Source: Tipula vernalis
Lineage: Eukaryota; Arthropoda; Insecta; Diptera; Tipulidae
Direction of reading: 5' to 3'
Length of the DNA stretch: 64,000 nucleotides
Assembly (NCBI GenBank): GCA_958295665.1
Contig: OY282560.1
Location: 259,975,368 to 260,039,367, forward strand
Shown: positions 24,305 through 35,657 of the stretch, piece by piece
Layout of the letters: every line of letters begins with the position of its first letter
Numbering within the stretch: the stretch's first letter is position 1
Notes under the pieces: generated by a model
The model's input: the letters and a program-made list of their open reading frames with translations, nothing else
Told to the model about the DNA's origin: nothing
Database searches by the model: none
Made by a program: the position numbers and the translations under genes

Positions 24305-24681
24305 GTTTACCTGGGGTGGGATGTTGTAACAGCACTTTCGATTCGAATTCGATAGAGTTTATGTCTCTTGTTGCGAGAATAAAATTGTACTCTATTTCGC
24401 TTTTTAATTACGCTTTTTCTATTGCGATCTCTTTTTGTTGCGTACTTTTCCTTTCCTTCATATCGATAAAGTATCACTAAACAAAAATTTGAGTGATATG
24501 ATAAATAATAATGAATATCAGTAGACATATGTTGTTTTATTCGAGCAAGTTGAGATAGCAAGAAAAAAAAACATTATTTAAAAACGAAATAGAGTACATT
24601 TTTACTCTTGAAACAAGAGACATAAACTCTATCGAATTCGATTTAAAGTGATGTTACCAACAACATTCCACCCATGGTAAC
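24305..24681. mobile_element. MITE with about 95-bp inverted repeats
   Basis: Left arm 24305-24402 and right arm 24587-24681 are inverted copies (CGAATTCGATAGAGTTTATG in both, then GTCTCTTGTT and GTACTCTATTTC), with GTTACC-type termini. About 185 bp of non-coding sequence separates them. I could not find a clear target duplication. Confidence 0.75.
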
Positions 24682-24989
24682 AACAAACCTAAAAAACAGC
24701 AGGTTTCGGGTTCGATGTTCACCAAAGTGCGTAATATTATTTTTAATTCATAACTTAAAAAATGAAATAAAAAAAACATAATATTGAAAATTGAAAAACA
24801 TCATTTTTTATATGTATTTTAAAACAATGAATATAATAATATTTTGTAATAATAAATTTTGTAGAACTGATAATCAACATTTAGGCTGGTACAAATTATT
24901 TCATTCGATATTCAATTATTTACTTAAAATAAACTTTTGGGTTCGATTCTCACCTTTTTTATTTTTATTTTGTCATTTCATTTGAAAAA

Positions 24990-25795
24990 CATAAAATTTT
25001 TCCAAAGGATTATGGATATCCAAAATTCTACGATAACATAACGGATCCTTGTATTACATTACAATTAGTACAACATCCAAAATTAGAAAGTTTCAATCAG
25101 AGCTAAAATGCTTGAACAACCATAGGGTGAAAACCACCTACAACAACATAAGGGAATTCATCGACGGAGCGGCTGGTCTCAGACTCGTGGCCCTCAACGT
25201 TCAGAGTTTGTTGGCACACAGTGGAAACATGGAGAGCAGATCCGTAAATTATTAGTGAAACTTGGCTTGATAACAATTCGAGTCTAAATATAAATGGATT
25301 TCATTGCATAACTAAATTTAAGAGAAAACGTAAGAGCAAGCGGTGTCACGATATACGAAAAGGACGGCGCTCTAGCTGTAGCAGTATCACACATGTTTAC
25401 GAATGTTGACAATGGTACAAAGCGATTGTACTTTCTGTTTATATCTCGCCGAATACGACGCAAAGTGACATACGATGTTTCTAACTGTTTGCTCAATTAT
25501 ACGCCGAAAGTGACATCGTCATCAAAAGAGAGACAGCTGGACACGATTCCGATTATATGTTGTGTGGTGACTTTAACTTGGATGTTAAAAAGGAAGAAAA
25601 CCAAAAATTCATCGACTTCATGCAAGAAGAATTCAGTTTTAGGTTGGTTTCCAGTGCAACGGATACAACGACCCTGAGTCACTGTTGTTTGGATATGATA
25701 TTTGTAAGATCAGTGGATAATGTTTCATGTAGGAATTTATAACTTACTTTTCCTACCATAGACCTATATTTGCAATAACTTAATCGTAATGTAAC
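24990..25795 (+). pseudogene. LINE APE-type endonuclease relic
   Basis: Several frames together show a non-LTR retrotransposon endonuclease. LRLVALNVQSLLAHS (about 25180) begins the domain. ISETWLDNNSS (about 25250) carries the conserved Glu-Thr. GDFNLDVKKEENQKFIDFMQ (about 25565) carries the Asp/Asn catalytic motif. LDMIFVRSVDNVSCRNL and SYHRPIFAIT (about 25690-25780) give the terminal SYHRP block with the catalytic His. Frameshifts occur at about 25300, 25400 and 25560. No RT follows, so it is a 3'-truncated or rearranged fragment. Confidence 0.78.
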
Positions 25796-26009
25796 TTTCT
25801 CTATTATTACTACTTAATTTTTATTTTTATCAGAAAATACTAAATTTTTATTATAAATGTAACTTTATTTGAAATAACAAAACAATGAAAATTAATTTTA
25901 AATTGAGTGATTATGTGTTGGTTTTTTTACTAAATATACAGTTTTAATTCTTAATTTCTAAATTTTGGTTTCAATTAAACTATAAATAAAGTTGTTTCAT
26001 TTTTACGTT

Positions 26010-28180
26010 GTTAATAGGTCGTGCCTCGGATACAAGCTCGTCGGTTTTTTATTCAGTGGGATGCAAGTGCCGTTGACGTGGGTAGTGTACTTTTTCAGCT
26101 GGATTCGGATGACGCTGAACACCCTATTGAATTTATTTCACACAAATTGAATGCTGCATAAAGAAATTATTCCGTAACTGAGCTAGAGTGTTACGACTCG
26201 GTACTTAGTGAACAAAAATTTCGGCCCTATATTGAGCGATACCCGTCAAGATTTACACCGATCACGCTAGTCTTCGCTGGTTGATGTCCCAAAAAGGTTT
26301 ATGTGGTAGACTCGCTCGTTGGAGTTTAAAACGGCAAGCGAATAAGTTTGTTATCGGTTATCGTAAAGGATCGATGAATGTCGTGCTAGATGCACTTTCA
26401 AGAGCCTTTTATAGTGAGTCCACGGATAACATGGGTGAGAACCAAAGTGCTGTAGTAAATAAATCTAATCAAGTTATTGATCCGCCTCTAGTGTTGAATT
26501 TATACTCCAACACTGGGAATGTGTCCAGTATCAATGTATCAAGTGACAGTGCGGTTTTACATATTGATCTCAACTCTTCAGTTTTTCAGGATGACGAATA
26601 TGTTCAACAAATCAATCGAGTACAACAAGTAAAATCTGTGAAAATAAACGCTTGACTTTATATTCTTTCGCTTTTCAGTACACGTCTACTGATTTGTCTG
26701 AATCGAAGTTGGTAGTTGCGCTGTCCTTGACTTCGAACTTAATTGATCTGGCCCATCCATCTCCAACTTCTGCTCATATGGGTATTAGAAAAATTATAGA
26801 ACAAATTCAACGGCATTTTTACTGGTCTGGCTAAACAAGTTAAATTTTTCATCTTAAATTGTTTTTAGTACAATAAGAATAAACCAGTTAATTTTAGCAC
26901 TCAACCTAATATGGGTTCTCAAACGGAGTCTACCAGACCATTTGAAAAACTGTTTGTTGATTTTCTGGAACCTTATCCTCGTTCAAAACGTGGAAATACC
27001 TGTATTGCAATTGTGTTGGATCATTATTCCAAATTTATTCTTGTTAAGCATCTGCGTGAAGCTTCTGCTTCATTATTGTGTACATTCCTTGAGAATGAGG
27101 TGTTTCTACTCTTTTCGCTGCCGACTGTTATTATCTCGGACAATGGCAAATAATTCACATCAAAAATTATTTCAGGAGCTTCTATTTATTTGCCGCAAAG
27201 CAATGCGTCAGAATGAGTCAATCGGACATTACTTTCTGCAATTCGTTCTTATTTGGATGATCATAATCACAATGAGTGGGATTGCCATTTGTCCGAGATC
27301 ACTGCAGCACTTCCAAATGTTAAACATGATGCTACTCATTTTTCCCCTCATTATCTGGTATTTGGGCAACATATGTCAGTGAGCGGATCTGATCATGCTT
27401 TACGCAAATGGCTATCACCTCAGGATGATAATGAAACCCAGGTGTTGTCTAAAACTAATCGTTTAAATTTAATTCGTGATCAAATTGTTCATTAGCTTAA
27501 GGTAGCACATGAAAAAGCGACCAATCGTTACAATCTTCGAAGTAAAAATCGAATTTTTAATCCTAATCAACCGGGTGTTCGTGAGATCTTTTGTCCAGAG
27601 CAGTGCTCCTAATAAATTTTCCGCTAGATAGAATGGGAAATGTGGCGTATAGTGTCAGTTTAGGCGCGGGCATTTTAAATTAACAATTCCCGGTACTTTT
27701 TTGACAGAATGTATGTATAAAGTCAATCCACTTAGTTCTAACTTCAGTACACAATCCGTTCTATTCCTCCCAATCAGCAATCACCCTAAAATACCGCTGG
27801 GAAATTCTCCCAATATAAGTTTTAACATCAAAACCTCACATACGTATAATAGATTATGAATGCTAGTAGTGAAGGAATGGGTACGAAGGGCCAAATTTCA
27901 AAAGGCCGAATAAATAATTAATAATTAATTAACATTAGTATCACGTAAATAGTTTGTTACCTTATTATTGTTTACTAGTTTATAAAATCATTTTTTGACA
28001 ATTCAATTTGTAGCTCAATTCGAATTGTCAATCGAATTGAGTGCGTTTATGTCTCGAGTAATGTGTTTAATACTCTTTTATTTTTTACACCTATCGTAGA
28101 GCATTAGTACTACTGTAATTGTCAAAATATTCTAAATAAAGAAAATTACTTTTTTGTTGGTCTCTTGCGATTCAACCAGT
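26010..28180 (+). pseudogene. Ty3/gypsy pol relic (RNase H, integrase) and 3' region
   Basis: RNase H: FFIQWDASAVDVGSVLFQL, then HPIEFISHKLNAA with a stop (26045-26160), then RWSLKRQANKFVIGYRKGSM and DALSRAF (26320-26410). Zinc-finger region: SAHMGIRKIIEQIQRHFYW (26765-26825). Integrase core: RPFEKLFVDFLEPYPRSKRG (first Asp) and SLPTVIISDNGK (second Asp, 26930-27150). A frameshift and decayed sequence follow at the third acidic position. C-terminal tail: FGQHMSVSG to YNLRSKNRIFNPNQ (27360-27570). Multiple stops and frameshifts make it non-coding. AT-rich sequence at 27880-28180 with AATAAA at about 28134 may be an LTR remnant. No env-like frame is present. Confidence 0.82.
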
Positions 28181-28474
28181 GAAGTCATCACATGAAATAT
28201 AAAAATTATTAGAACAATTAAAAATAAAATTTAAAGAAAAGTAAAGTGGCTTTTGTTTTATATCACCTTGTACAAAAGTGTTCGTACAACACATATATAT
28301 TACTTTTGTAGTATTGGATCTGTTATGTCGTAAATAATAACAAAAGGCGAAGTTAATTTTTTTTAAATATACCAAATGCATAAATAGAGTTTAAATAAGA
28401 AAAAAGAATTTGGTCATAAAATGCCATAAAAATTCAACTTACTCCTGTTTTTTAAACTGATGATAATATTGGTC

Positions 28475-28865
28475 GTGTTCAGTCGGGCAAAAGTGATAAA
28501 AAATAGCATGAAATTTTTTATTACCCGAACTTCACTTCGGTGTATTTTATGTCACACCCCACAAAACAACCAAAATGAAAAAAGTGATTCTACACGTCAA
28601 ACTTCTGTAGAGCATCTTTATTCGGGCAACATCAAAACCAATTTATCGCGATTTTTTATAAAATAATAAACAATACCCTTCCTGAATATTATTAAAAACA
28701 TCACACCACAATCAAAAGCCAAATATTTTGTTTTCAAATATGTATTTTTTTTGACAGGTTAAACCAAAAAAAACTGGTTTTTTTGGTGTTAAATGAGTGC
28801 GTTTTATGGCAAAACGTGATAAAAAATAGCATGATAAATTTTATCACTTTTGCCCGACTGAACAC
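28475..28865. mobile_element. 391-bp MITE
   Basis: GTGTTCAGTCGGGCAAAAGT at the left is perfectly inverted at the right end; the matching arm is 26-27 bp. GTGATAAAAAATAGCATGA is repeated in direct orientation near both ends (28491 and 28818). No clear target duplication, so the superfamily stays open. Confidence 0.8.
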
Positions 28866-29583
28866 TAGGATTCTTTCATTCACGAACGATGTTATTTTCC
28901 AGAACATTATATACATATGTAGTTTATTACTATTTTTAAAAAAAAAACGTAAGTGGTAGAATTTGTCTTTTGGAACAATGAATTATAATTGTCGGTCGGC
29001 TTTCTTTCAATCTCACTATACGAAAATGTATCATTTTTCTTTACACGACGAACACATAAAACACAAAAGGATGGACAGATTTTTTAAGGGTGGATCTACA
29101 AAAACGAGTTTTATTGATATGTCCATTTATATAATCATAAATTACAACATTACGTATTTTGGTTTTTCTTTTATTTTACATAATTGATTTTACCATCCGT
29201 AAATATGAATATTTCAATCTGTTAAATTTTCTTTATTTGAAAAAATATTATAAATTATTCTTAGATTGATTGAGTAATTATGTAGGTGTTTTTTTATTAA
29301 ACTTAGTTTAATTTTTATTATATTTTTTCAAACATATCTCAAGAAGAGAAACTAACTTCTGAAATTATAATTTTAAATAAAATTTGTGTATTATTAATTA
29401 TTAAAATTTGGTTTTTATTAATTGAATCTGAACCATCTTGAAGTAATAAATGCCTGCTCATGTGAAAAATCAACTTAAACTAAGGGACATAGGAAAACTG
29501 GGTTGGGTATGTAATTTTGCATTACAAAATTTCGCATATAAAATTTTGCATTACAAAATATTGCAATTACAAAATGTTGCAAT
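28866..29583. other. No gene; short TTGCA/TTACAAAAT repeats at the end
   Basis: AT-rich sequence. From about 29515 to 29583 a degenerate 12-15-bp motif (TTGCATTACAAAAT) is repeated. The last copy provides the GTTGCAAT target duplication of the following hAT element. Confidence 0.5.
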
Positions 29584-29593
29584 CAGGTCTGTA

Positions 29594-29722
29594 GAGTCGG
29601 AGCCGGAGTCGGAGCCGGAGCCGGAGTGGGAGTCGCGGAGTTTACGTTTATTTTCGTATTTTTAAAGGAGCCGGAGTCGGAGCCGGAGCCTTGTGGAATA
29701 GACAGACTCCGGCTCCGGATTT
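29594..29722. repeat. Left subterminal GGAGCC/GGAGTC array of the hAT
   Basis: Short runs of GAGTCGGAGCCGGAGTCGG-type hexamers at 29594-29640 and 29667-29690, then an inverted piece (GACTCCGGCTCCGG) at about 29704-29718. Together with the right array they form inverted subterminal repeats and may serve as transposase binding sites (inference). Confidence 0.8.
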
Positions 29723-29836
29723 TTTTGCTTACGTAGCCCAATTATTTATAAATGCATTAGCGCAGTTCAAATTGGAATTAAAAATCGGACAAGCCGAAGT
29801 TAGGGTTTCTTCTCGAAAAATCTTCGCCTTTTTTAA

Positions 29837-30253
29837 TGCCTAGTACGCTGTTCAAGTGAAATGCACTTTTCACTGGTCTCCAAAAATATAGGAAGATAAA
29901 TTTGACCGGAAAATTTAGTTTGACGAATTTCGTAAATATTTTAGTGCGTACAACTACATGTTGTCTCTGACAACGTATTTTATACAATAAAATTCACTTC
30001 GATCCTCAAAACGCAAAAACTCAAATGAAATTGTCAAAATTTATCTTCACGTTTATCGTCCAGGAAGATAAAAATGAAATGAAAAATGTGTAGAGATAAA
30101 ATAGAGACATCTGTGTTCTGATATGAAAACTCCCATTTCGCTAGCTGAACTGGGCACCACAAAATGAAGTTCAGCGGTGAAATTTTCATTTTCGTTTTCG
30201 CTTGTGTCATTTTTATATGAGAAATTTCATTTTACTTCAGCAGCGTACCGGGC
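29837..30253. mobile_element. 417-bp MITE nested in the hAT, TTAA TSD
   Basis: TGCCTAGTACGCTG at the left and CAGCGTACCGGGC at the right are imperfect inverted repeats that continue about 25 bp inward (AAGTGAAATG against CATTTTACTT). TTAA flanks both sides (29833-29836 and 30254-30257). A TTAA duplication suggests piggyBac- or Kolobok-type mobilisation. A 3-bp TTA reading (Harbinger) cannot be excluded. Confidence 0.65.
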
Positions 30254-30694
30254 TTAACTCTCGAAATCTTACGAAATTTAAGTCGAGATACGCGTAGAAA
30301 GTCGAGAAGTCCCAGAAAAAATTTGGGTTAAGCGCGCAAATCTAATTAAGTATTTTGTCATCACATTTCACGGAAAATTACTGATGTTAAACCAAACAAA
30401 AAATTGAAAATAAAAACATCAAGAAGAATTAACAGGGACTTACTGAACCTGCCAAATTTCAAACATGTGACCTTGCAATCGGTAATAAACCAATAGAAAC
30501 CCTCCCAGTTAAAGCGCCGCAGTAAATAAAATAAAAAAAATATCGGCTCTTGGGATTGAGCCGACGGCCTTTGTAAATTAACACCGAGACGCTATGGTCC
30601 AGCTGCTGTCTGCTTGCCATAAATAACAGCGTTTCACGGAAATGAAAACCCTATTTGCTTTACGCATAAAAAGATATATTTTTGATGTCGGGGG

Positions 30695-30836
30695 AGGAGC
30701 TGAAGTCAGAGTTGGAGCCGGAGTTGGAGCCGGAGTTGGAGCCGAAGCTGGAGCCGGAGTCGGAGCTGGAGCCGGAGTCGTTAATAAGTTTATAAATTTC
30801 CGGGATCGGAACCGGAGCCGAACATTTTTGCTCGGA
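30695..30836. repeat. Right subterminal GGAGCC array of the hAT
   Basis: Around twelve GGAGCC/GGAGTT/GGAGTC hexamers at 30695-30780, then GGAACCGGAGCC and the inverted GGACTCCG at 30834. In translation it gives a Gly-Ala-Val run on plus and Ser-Gly-Asn runs on minus; both are by-products of the repeat, not proteins. Confidence 0.85.
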
Positions 30837-30857
30837 CTCCGCATCCCTGGTTGCAAT

Positions 30858-31261
30858 TATAAAATCTTCCATAATAATTTCCCGTACATTTTTTTTCTCT
30901 ATTCTGAGGAAAGTAAATTTAGCTTAGAATTGTAGAGGGTAACGGCTTCGGTAACTCTCACGGGCACGCGGGAGGTCGCTGTGCTCACTTAGCCCTCCGA
31001 GGTTCTTTAGAATTAACCTTCGGGGGACGTAGGAGCCGGGATCAGCAAACGTAGGAGCGGATTATATAGAATCTATTGATGACACCTACTAAAAAGACAA
31101 ATAATTGCACTATTTTGTTATGCAACATTTTGTAGTTGCAAGGTTAATAACAAAAAACCATATTATGTTGAAAATAATCAAAATAATTATTTCGGAAAGC
31201 AAAATTTTAATAATCAAAATTTTGTCTAACAAAATTTTGGTAAACTATATTTTATACAGTA
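30858..31261. other. No gene; isolated GC-rich patch
   Basis: 30925-31065 is unusually GC-rich for this region (CACGGGCACGCGGGAGGTCG, then CCTTCGGGGGACG) and looks like an orphan piece of a retroelement UTR. I cannot assign it. The rest is AT-rich. Confidence 0.4.
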
Positions 31262-31439
31262 CTAGCTGTACCCTGCGCGCGTTGCTACGCTATCAACTAA
31301 AATAAATTTGAAAGAAAGACATTATACAAATATTCAATTCATTTTGAGTCATTTTATTGATTTTGTTCATTTCGGAAAAATTGTGACATTGCAGCGTTTC
31401 GTTTCAATTCGATATTTATTGAAGTGCTGTGGGATACAC

Positions 31440-34020
31440 AATATTTCTTGTTTTTCCATCTGGTGCGTAAACGAATAAATCAGAAGGTTTCCCGACGCGT
31501 GAGCAGGCCACATAGAGCTGCCCATGTGAGAAGCATGGATTCTTCTAATTTAATACACACATTTGCAATGATTGTCCTTATGCTTTGTTGATAGTTATTG
31601 CGAAAGCGAGTCGCACCGGGAACTGCAAACGTTTGAATTCGTATGGCATATCTGTCGGGATCATTGGGATACGTGGTAACAGTACGTCTTCACCTTTGAA
31701 TTTTCCAGTCAAAATTGTTGCCTCGATAACATTGTTCATCATTTTCTTGACTGAGAGACTGGTTCCGTTGCAAAGTCGTGGTGGATTTATGTTTCGAAGA
31801 AGAATGATGGGTACGCCAATTTTCAATGTAAGAATGTGCGGTGATATGCCTGGCAAACCAAGCGAATTCAAGAATTCACTTGGATAGTTGACAACTTCGT
31901 CTTGATTCACCACAGTATCGATGGACTTATATGTTGTTGTTTCGCCGGGTATTCCATTCTGAATAGTGAAGTTAATGGTATTGACATCGATGTTTTGGCC
32001 GCTAATATAGCTAATATACTTTCAGAACGATGGATTTGCCGCCATCCTCAACTGATCGTCGACGATACAGTGGGTATCCGTCATTGCCAGTGATGGTATC
32101 AGAAACCAAGTTTCTTGGGTATCGTTTCGTGCATTTCCCGTCAGACATGCATGGTGAATTGTTGTTGAATGCGCCACATGGACCATGAATCATATTTTTG
32201 GTAACGTCGTCGAATAAGTCTGGATCAATGTCCTATCTGGTATTTCTGCTGAGATGATTTGGTCAATTTGATCTGGCGTAATTTTGTTGATTAACCAAAC
32301 CAAAATATGGTATGTGCATGTGGCAATCCTCTTTTCTGCCATTCAATGGAATACATCCAGCAGCGTGTCTCTCCAAAAACGTGATGCTTGATAATAAAAT
32401 CCATCAAAGATTTCAATTTTTGTTTAAATACGCGTGCGGTAATGTCATGGCGGTCCGAAGATGATTGTCCAGTTAACAGAAGTTCTTTAATTTCATCCCA
32501 TGTTGGATTGCATGTAAATGTGATGAACAAATCTGGACGACCATATGCGCGAACATATGGTATGTCATCGCATCTTGTGCGTATTCATGCATATGCCGTG
32601 GACTCCCCGTGAATGTAGACGGTAATATGACCATTCTCCCCAATTCGTTTGGTTTCACGTTACCATCATTAACGATTGCGTCTCGTAAATGGATGTACTC
32701 TTCAGAACGCAACTCGGTTTGATTCAATCGAATATATAGGAGTCGTTTGGTTTCAATCTTCGCGTACATGTCGACGATGTATTGATGGAACAATTGTCGA
32801 CATTTCAGAATGTGGTTCTCAGCGTCTTGATGAATCATCAATCGATACGAATAATAAATCATGGCACTGACTTTCTTATTCGTTTCCTCGTCTGTTTGTG
32901 GATTTCTTCAGTTTGATGTTGAAATGATATCCATCTTCTCCTCGCCAAAACAGAATCGGATACTGCAATCCGTCGTATGAGCGATGAGTATCGGAGACTC
33001 GCTGAACGTCACCACTTTTGCGATGAAGAATTATGTCGCGCGATTCGAATTCTTCGCCAACTATCACGATCGCCACTTCATCGATTGTTGGTGCATTGAA
33101 CTGTCTTTCGTGTTGGCCAACGGGTCTTTTGTCTGCTCGAATTACAACTGCGTAGTCATCGGCTGGCATTCGTTGAATAGCGGTTTTAAACAACTGAACT
33201 AATTCATTGTGTTGATCGAAAAGGGTTTGTAACGCAGCCACGATTTCTCGTCTAGTGCCCGCATTATAATGGCATCGTTGTTCAATTTGTTCATCACTGT
33301 TTGCCATGAAATAAATTTGAAGAAATTTGTGATCTGCGTCCGGCAATGGTAGAAGCGATCCGGCACGATGATAAATTTGCCCTTGGACTCTGAATGTTGG
33401 CATGTAATTTTCGCGCACGATGTTCGTTGCACCGAACAATGTCATTTCAAAACATGAATTGTATTTGCGGATGTTTTCGAAGAAATGCTTCGACTGACGT
33501 GTAACACCTGATAGCAACGTTGATAGTGGTTCGGGTGGTGGATGTAATTCTGGCAGTTTAACTTTTCCTTTGGCGCAGCACATTCCTCACGTTTCGTTCT
33601 TAAATTTGAGGGCCCTACAATACATGCAAATTTTATCAAGGTTTTCCAATGACGACACTTGGATGAAGACTGTAATCATTATTACTGTCATAATGGAATG
33701 CACCAAGATTTAAATCAGCGTACAGTGTTCGTCTTGATCGAGCGGTGCTTATTCGAACATTTTTCAGCCTTCTTTCCCGTTGTTCAGTTGTCTCAGACGA
33801 ACGGGCCTGAGTAGTACGTATTCGATCAGTTTCTAACCTCACTTCTCGTTGTTCGGATGATTCAGACGAACGGGTCTCAGCGGCATGTACTCGAAGATTT
33901 TCCAGCCTTAATGCTCTTTGCTCATCTGATTCTGAGGCTCGTAATGGTGTTTTCTTCCGTGCTTGAGGTATAGATCGGCCAATTGCTTGTCGCTTTGGAG
34001 GCGTAATTGTACGGGAACGA
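31440..34020 (-). pseudogene. Helitron RepHel polyprotein relic
   Basis: Blocks in order on minus: Arg/Glu-rich leader (RERRLKNVR, about 33770) with FHYDSNNDYSLHPSV; N-terminal Helitron domain from about 33583 to 32876 (PEPLSTLLSG, FRVQGQIYHRAGSLLP, RRNEIV-like region, YPILFWRGEDGYHFNI). The Rep domain runs from 32862 to about 32290 (HQYIVDMYAKIE, FITFTCNPTWDEI, then the HUH motif in KRGLPHAHTIFWF). The segment CTKRYPRNL...YRRR ends at about 32020. The frame then goes directly to the helicase C-terminal part (PRLCNGTSLSV, RLAFAITINKAQGQS, HGQLYVACSRV, NIVYPTAL). The Walker A/B half of the helicase is missing and at least three frameshifts are present, so it is inactive. Confidence 0.85.
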
Positions 34021-34761
34021 CGTGAAAAATGCGTTTGAATTTATTAGATGTCAATCAGCAATCCGAATCTCACAATGTATCCAATCCAATTGAACCGGCT
34101 GTTCACACACGGATGGAAATGTTAATATTGACGGTGATCACCAATTCGCTGAGGGAAATTTCAAGTGAAAAAAATCAGCATTCGAGAATTGTTGAAATCG
34201 ATTTTAATTCCACTCACGATGATATCCGAAAAAAACTGCACAGCAAATGCGTTCGGAACGTCAATCAGCAGTCAGATCCTTCACATACACATTCGACTAT
34301 CTTCACGAATTCACTGTAGAGAATGAATAAAATCAGCTCACGGAAACTACGAAAATTCAATTCGATTGAATTATTTATCTAAATTATTAATTTAACTCAC
34401 AATGAAATGCAAAAAACTATTCGAAAAACGCTCCCAAATATAAAAATACGCACAATATTGTCTGTTCAATGTGAGCCGGACATGAATTTCACAATTTATA
34501 TAAATTCTTATGTCACCCACAACTCGAAACGTCATCATTCGTTCGTTGTTTTCGTTTCAATTCAAATCAGCATGAACTGTCACGGCAATATATGAAATTC
34601 ATTGGAATGACAGTGGCGCCATCTGTCGAAAATTGGTCGTACCAACTCAGAAATCTTCGTGGGCTCATGCTTAACAACTTTGCTAAAGATCATCACATGA
34701 TCAAATGCATAGTTTACGATTCAGTGAAGGACATACAGGCAAATATTCATTTTTATATATA

Positions 34762-35657
34762 GGGTGGGCCATCTAACTTTTTTTTTTTTGAACTACGGTT
34801 ATTTTGAGTATGGTAAGGGTTATGTCACTTTCGATTTGACAGAAAGTTAGTTTTATCCTTCCGCTGAACGAAAATGGTTGTGTTATCGCTTGAACAACGC
34901 TGGGAAATATTGAAACATTACTTCGAAAATATTGGCAAAAAAATCATTTTTTCGGATGAGGCGCATTTCCATCTTGGCGGCTATGTAAACATGCAGAATG
35001 GGGGAGAACCCGCACATGATCGTAGAGAAGCCGATGCATCCTCAACGAGTGCGACTGTTTGGTGCGGATTTTGGTCCGGTGGCATCATTGGGCCATTTTT
35101 CTTTGAAAATGAGCAAGGAGCCGCCGTTACTGTCAATGGTGAGCGCTACCGCGCCATGATAAACGAGTTTTTGTTCCCGGCACTTGAAGAGGAGGACATA
35201 GGTAACATTCGGTTTCAACAAGACGGCACTCCGTGCCACACAGCACACGTTTCAATTGATCTTTTGCGCACTGTCTGCGAAGATCGAATTATCAGCCGAA
35301 ATGCTTATGTGATTTGGCCGCCTCGGAGCTGTGATTTGACGCCGTTGGACTATTATCTTTGGGGTGCCGTCAAAGATAAGTGTTACGCCGATAAACCAGC
35401 AACAATTGACGCTCTCAAGAACAATATTCGCATTGCCATTGAAGACATAATGCCGCATACCATCGAAAATGTGCTCAAAAATTGGACCAACCGTATGGGG
35501 TACGTCAAGGCCAGCCGAGGCAGTCATATGAATGAAATAGTATTCCATAATTAATCGGAAGGATTGTTCTTTACAATGAAAAAATAAATTTGAAAAAATA
35601 TTGAGAACTTTTTGTTTTATTGCATTTAAAAAAAAAAAAAATTTATTTGGCCCACCC
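34762..35657 (+). mobile_element. Mariner element (DD41D-like), inserted in the Helitron 5' end
   Basis: Inverted ends GGGTGGGCCA and TGGCCCACCC-type (right end TTTGGCCCACCC). Left target TA at 34760-34761; the right copy reads TG (one change). Length is about 896 bp, shorter than the roughly 1.2-1.3 kb of a full mariner. The missing part is the N-terminal transposase coding sequence. Only about 10 bp separate it from the Helitron's 5' terminus. Confidence 0.85.
34874..35554 (+). CDS. Mariner transposase, DD41D-like, N-terminally deleted (226 aa)
   Basis: This would be a cut-and-paste DNA transposase of the IS630/Tc1/mariner superfamily. An open frame of 226 residues starts MVVLSLEQRWEILKHYFEN, the normal start of the N-terminal helix-turn-helix. 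It then passes directly to KIIFSDEAHFHLGGYVN, so roughly 110 residues holding the paired DNA-binding helices are lost in frame. The catalytic core is intact: Asp28 (SDEAHF), Asp117 (FQQDGTPCHTA) and Asp159 (LTPLDYYLWG). There are 41 residues between the last two, the DD41D spacing reported for the rosa mariner family of fruit flies. The C-terminus (NWTNRMGYVKASRGSHMNE) looks complete. It could probably not bind transposon ends, though the core could still interfere with an intact partner (inference). Confidence 0.85.
   Translation: MVVLSLEQRWEILKHYFENIGKKIIFSDEAHFHLGGYVNMQNGGEPAHDRREADASSTSATVWCGFWSGGIIGPFFFENEQGAAVTVNGERYRAMINEFLFPALEEEDIGNIRFQQDGTPCHTAHVSIDLLRTVCEDRIISRNAYVIWPPRSCDLTPLDYYLWGAVKDKCYADKPATIDALKNNIRIAIEDIMPHTIENVLKNWTNRMGYVKASRGSHMNEIVFHN

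Larger units (their letters stand above)
29584..30849. mobile_element. 1.27-kb non-autonomous hAT with 8-bp TSD and GGAGCC arrays
   Basis: The 8-bp duplication GTTGCAAT at 29576-29583 and 30850-30857 brackets the element. The termini CAGGTCTG and CATCCCTG (complement CAGGGATG) are hAT-like CAGG ends. Just inside each end lies a GGAGCC/GGAGTC hexamer array, which is the most striking component. The middle is non-coding and contains a second small element (29837-30253). No transposase is encoded, so it would have needed one supplied in trans. Confidence 0.85.

Noticed and set aside
24700..24985. Two GGGTTCGAT-TCACC B-box-like sequences followed by T-runs
   Set aside because: No A box or acceptor stem in the expected position; likely chance in AT-rich DNA.
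25284..25682. Minus-strand frames over the LINE endonuclease relic
   Set aside because: Antisense shadows of the plus-strand GDFNLDV and SYHRP blocks.
30530..30605. tRNA or SINE head on minus (GGCTCAATCCC resembles a B box, TAGCGTCTCGG an A box)
   Set aside because: The box spacing is about 12 bp too short and no cloverleaf with acceptor stem can be drawn.
30578..30935. Frames of about 90 residues rich in Gly-Ala-Val (plus) or Ser-Gly-Asn and Pro-Ala (minus)
   Set aside because: They are translations of the GGAGCC hexamer array at the hAT right end, open on both strands because of the repeat period.
31585..32093. Plus-strand frames of 60-100 residues across the Helitron
   Set aside because: They are antisense to the recognisable minus-strand RepHel blocks.
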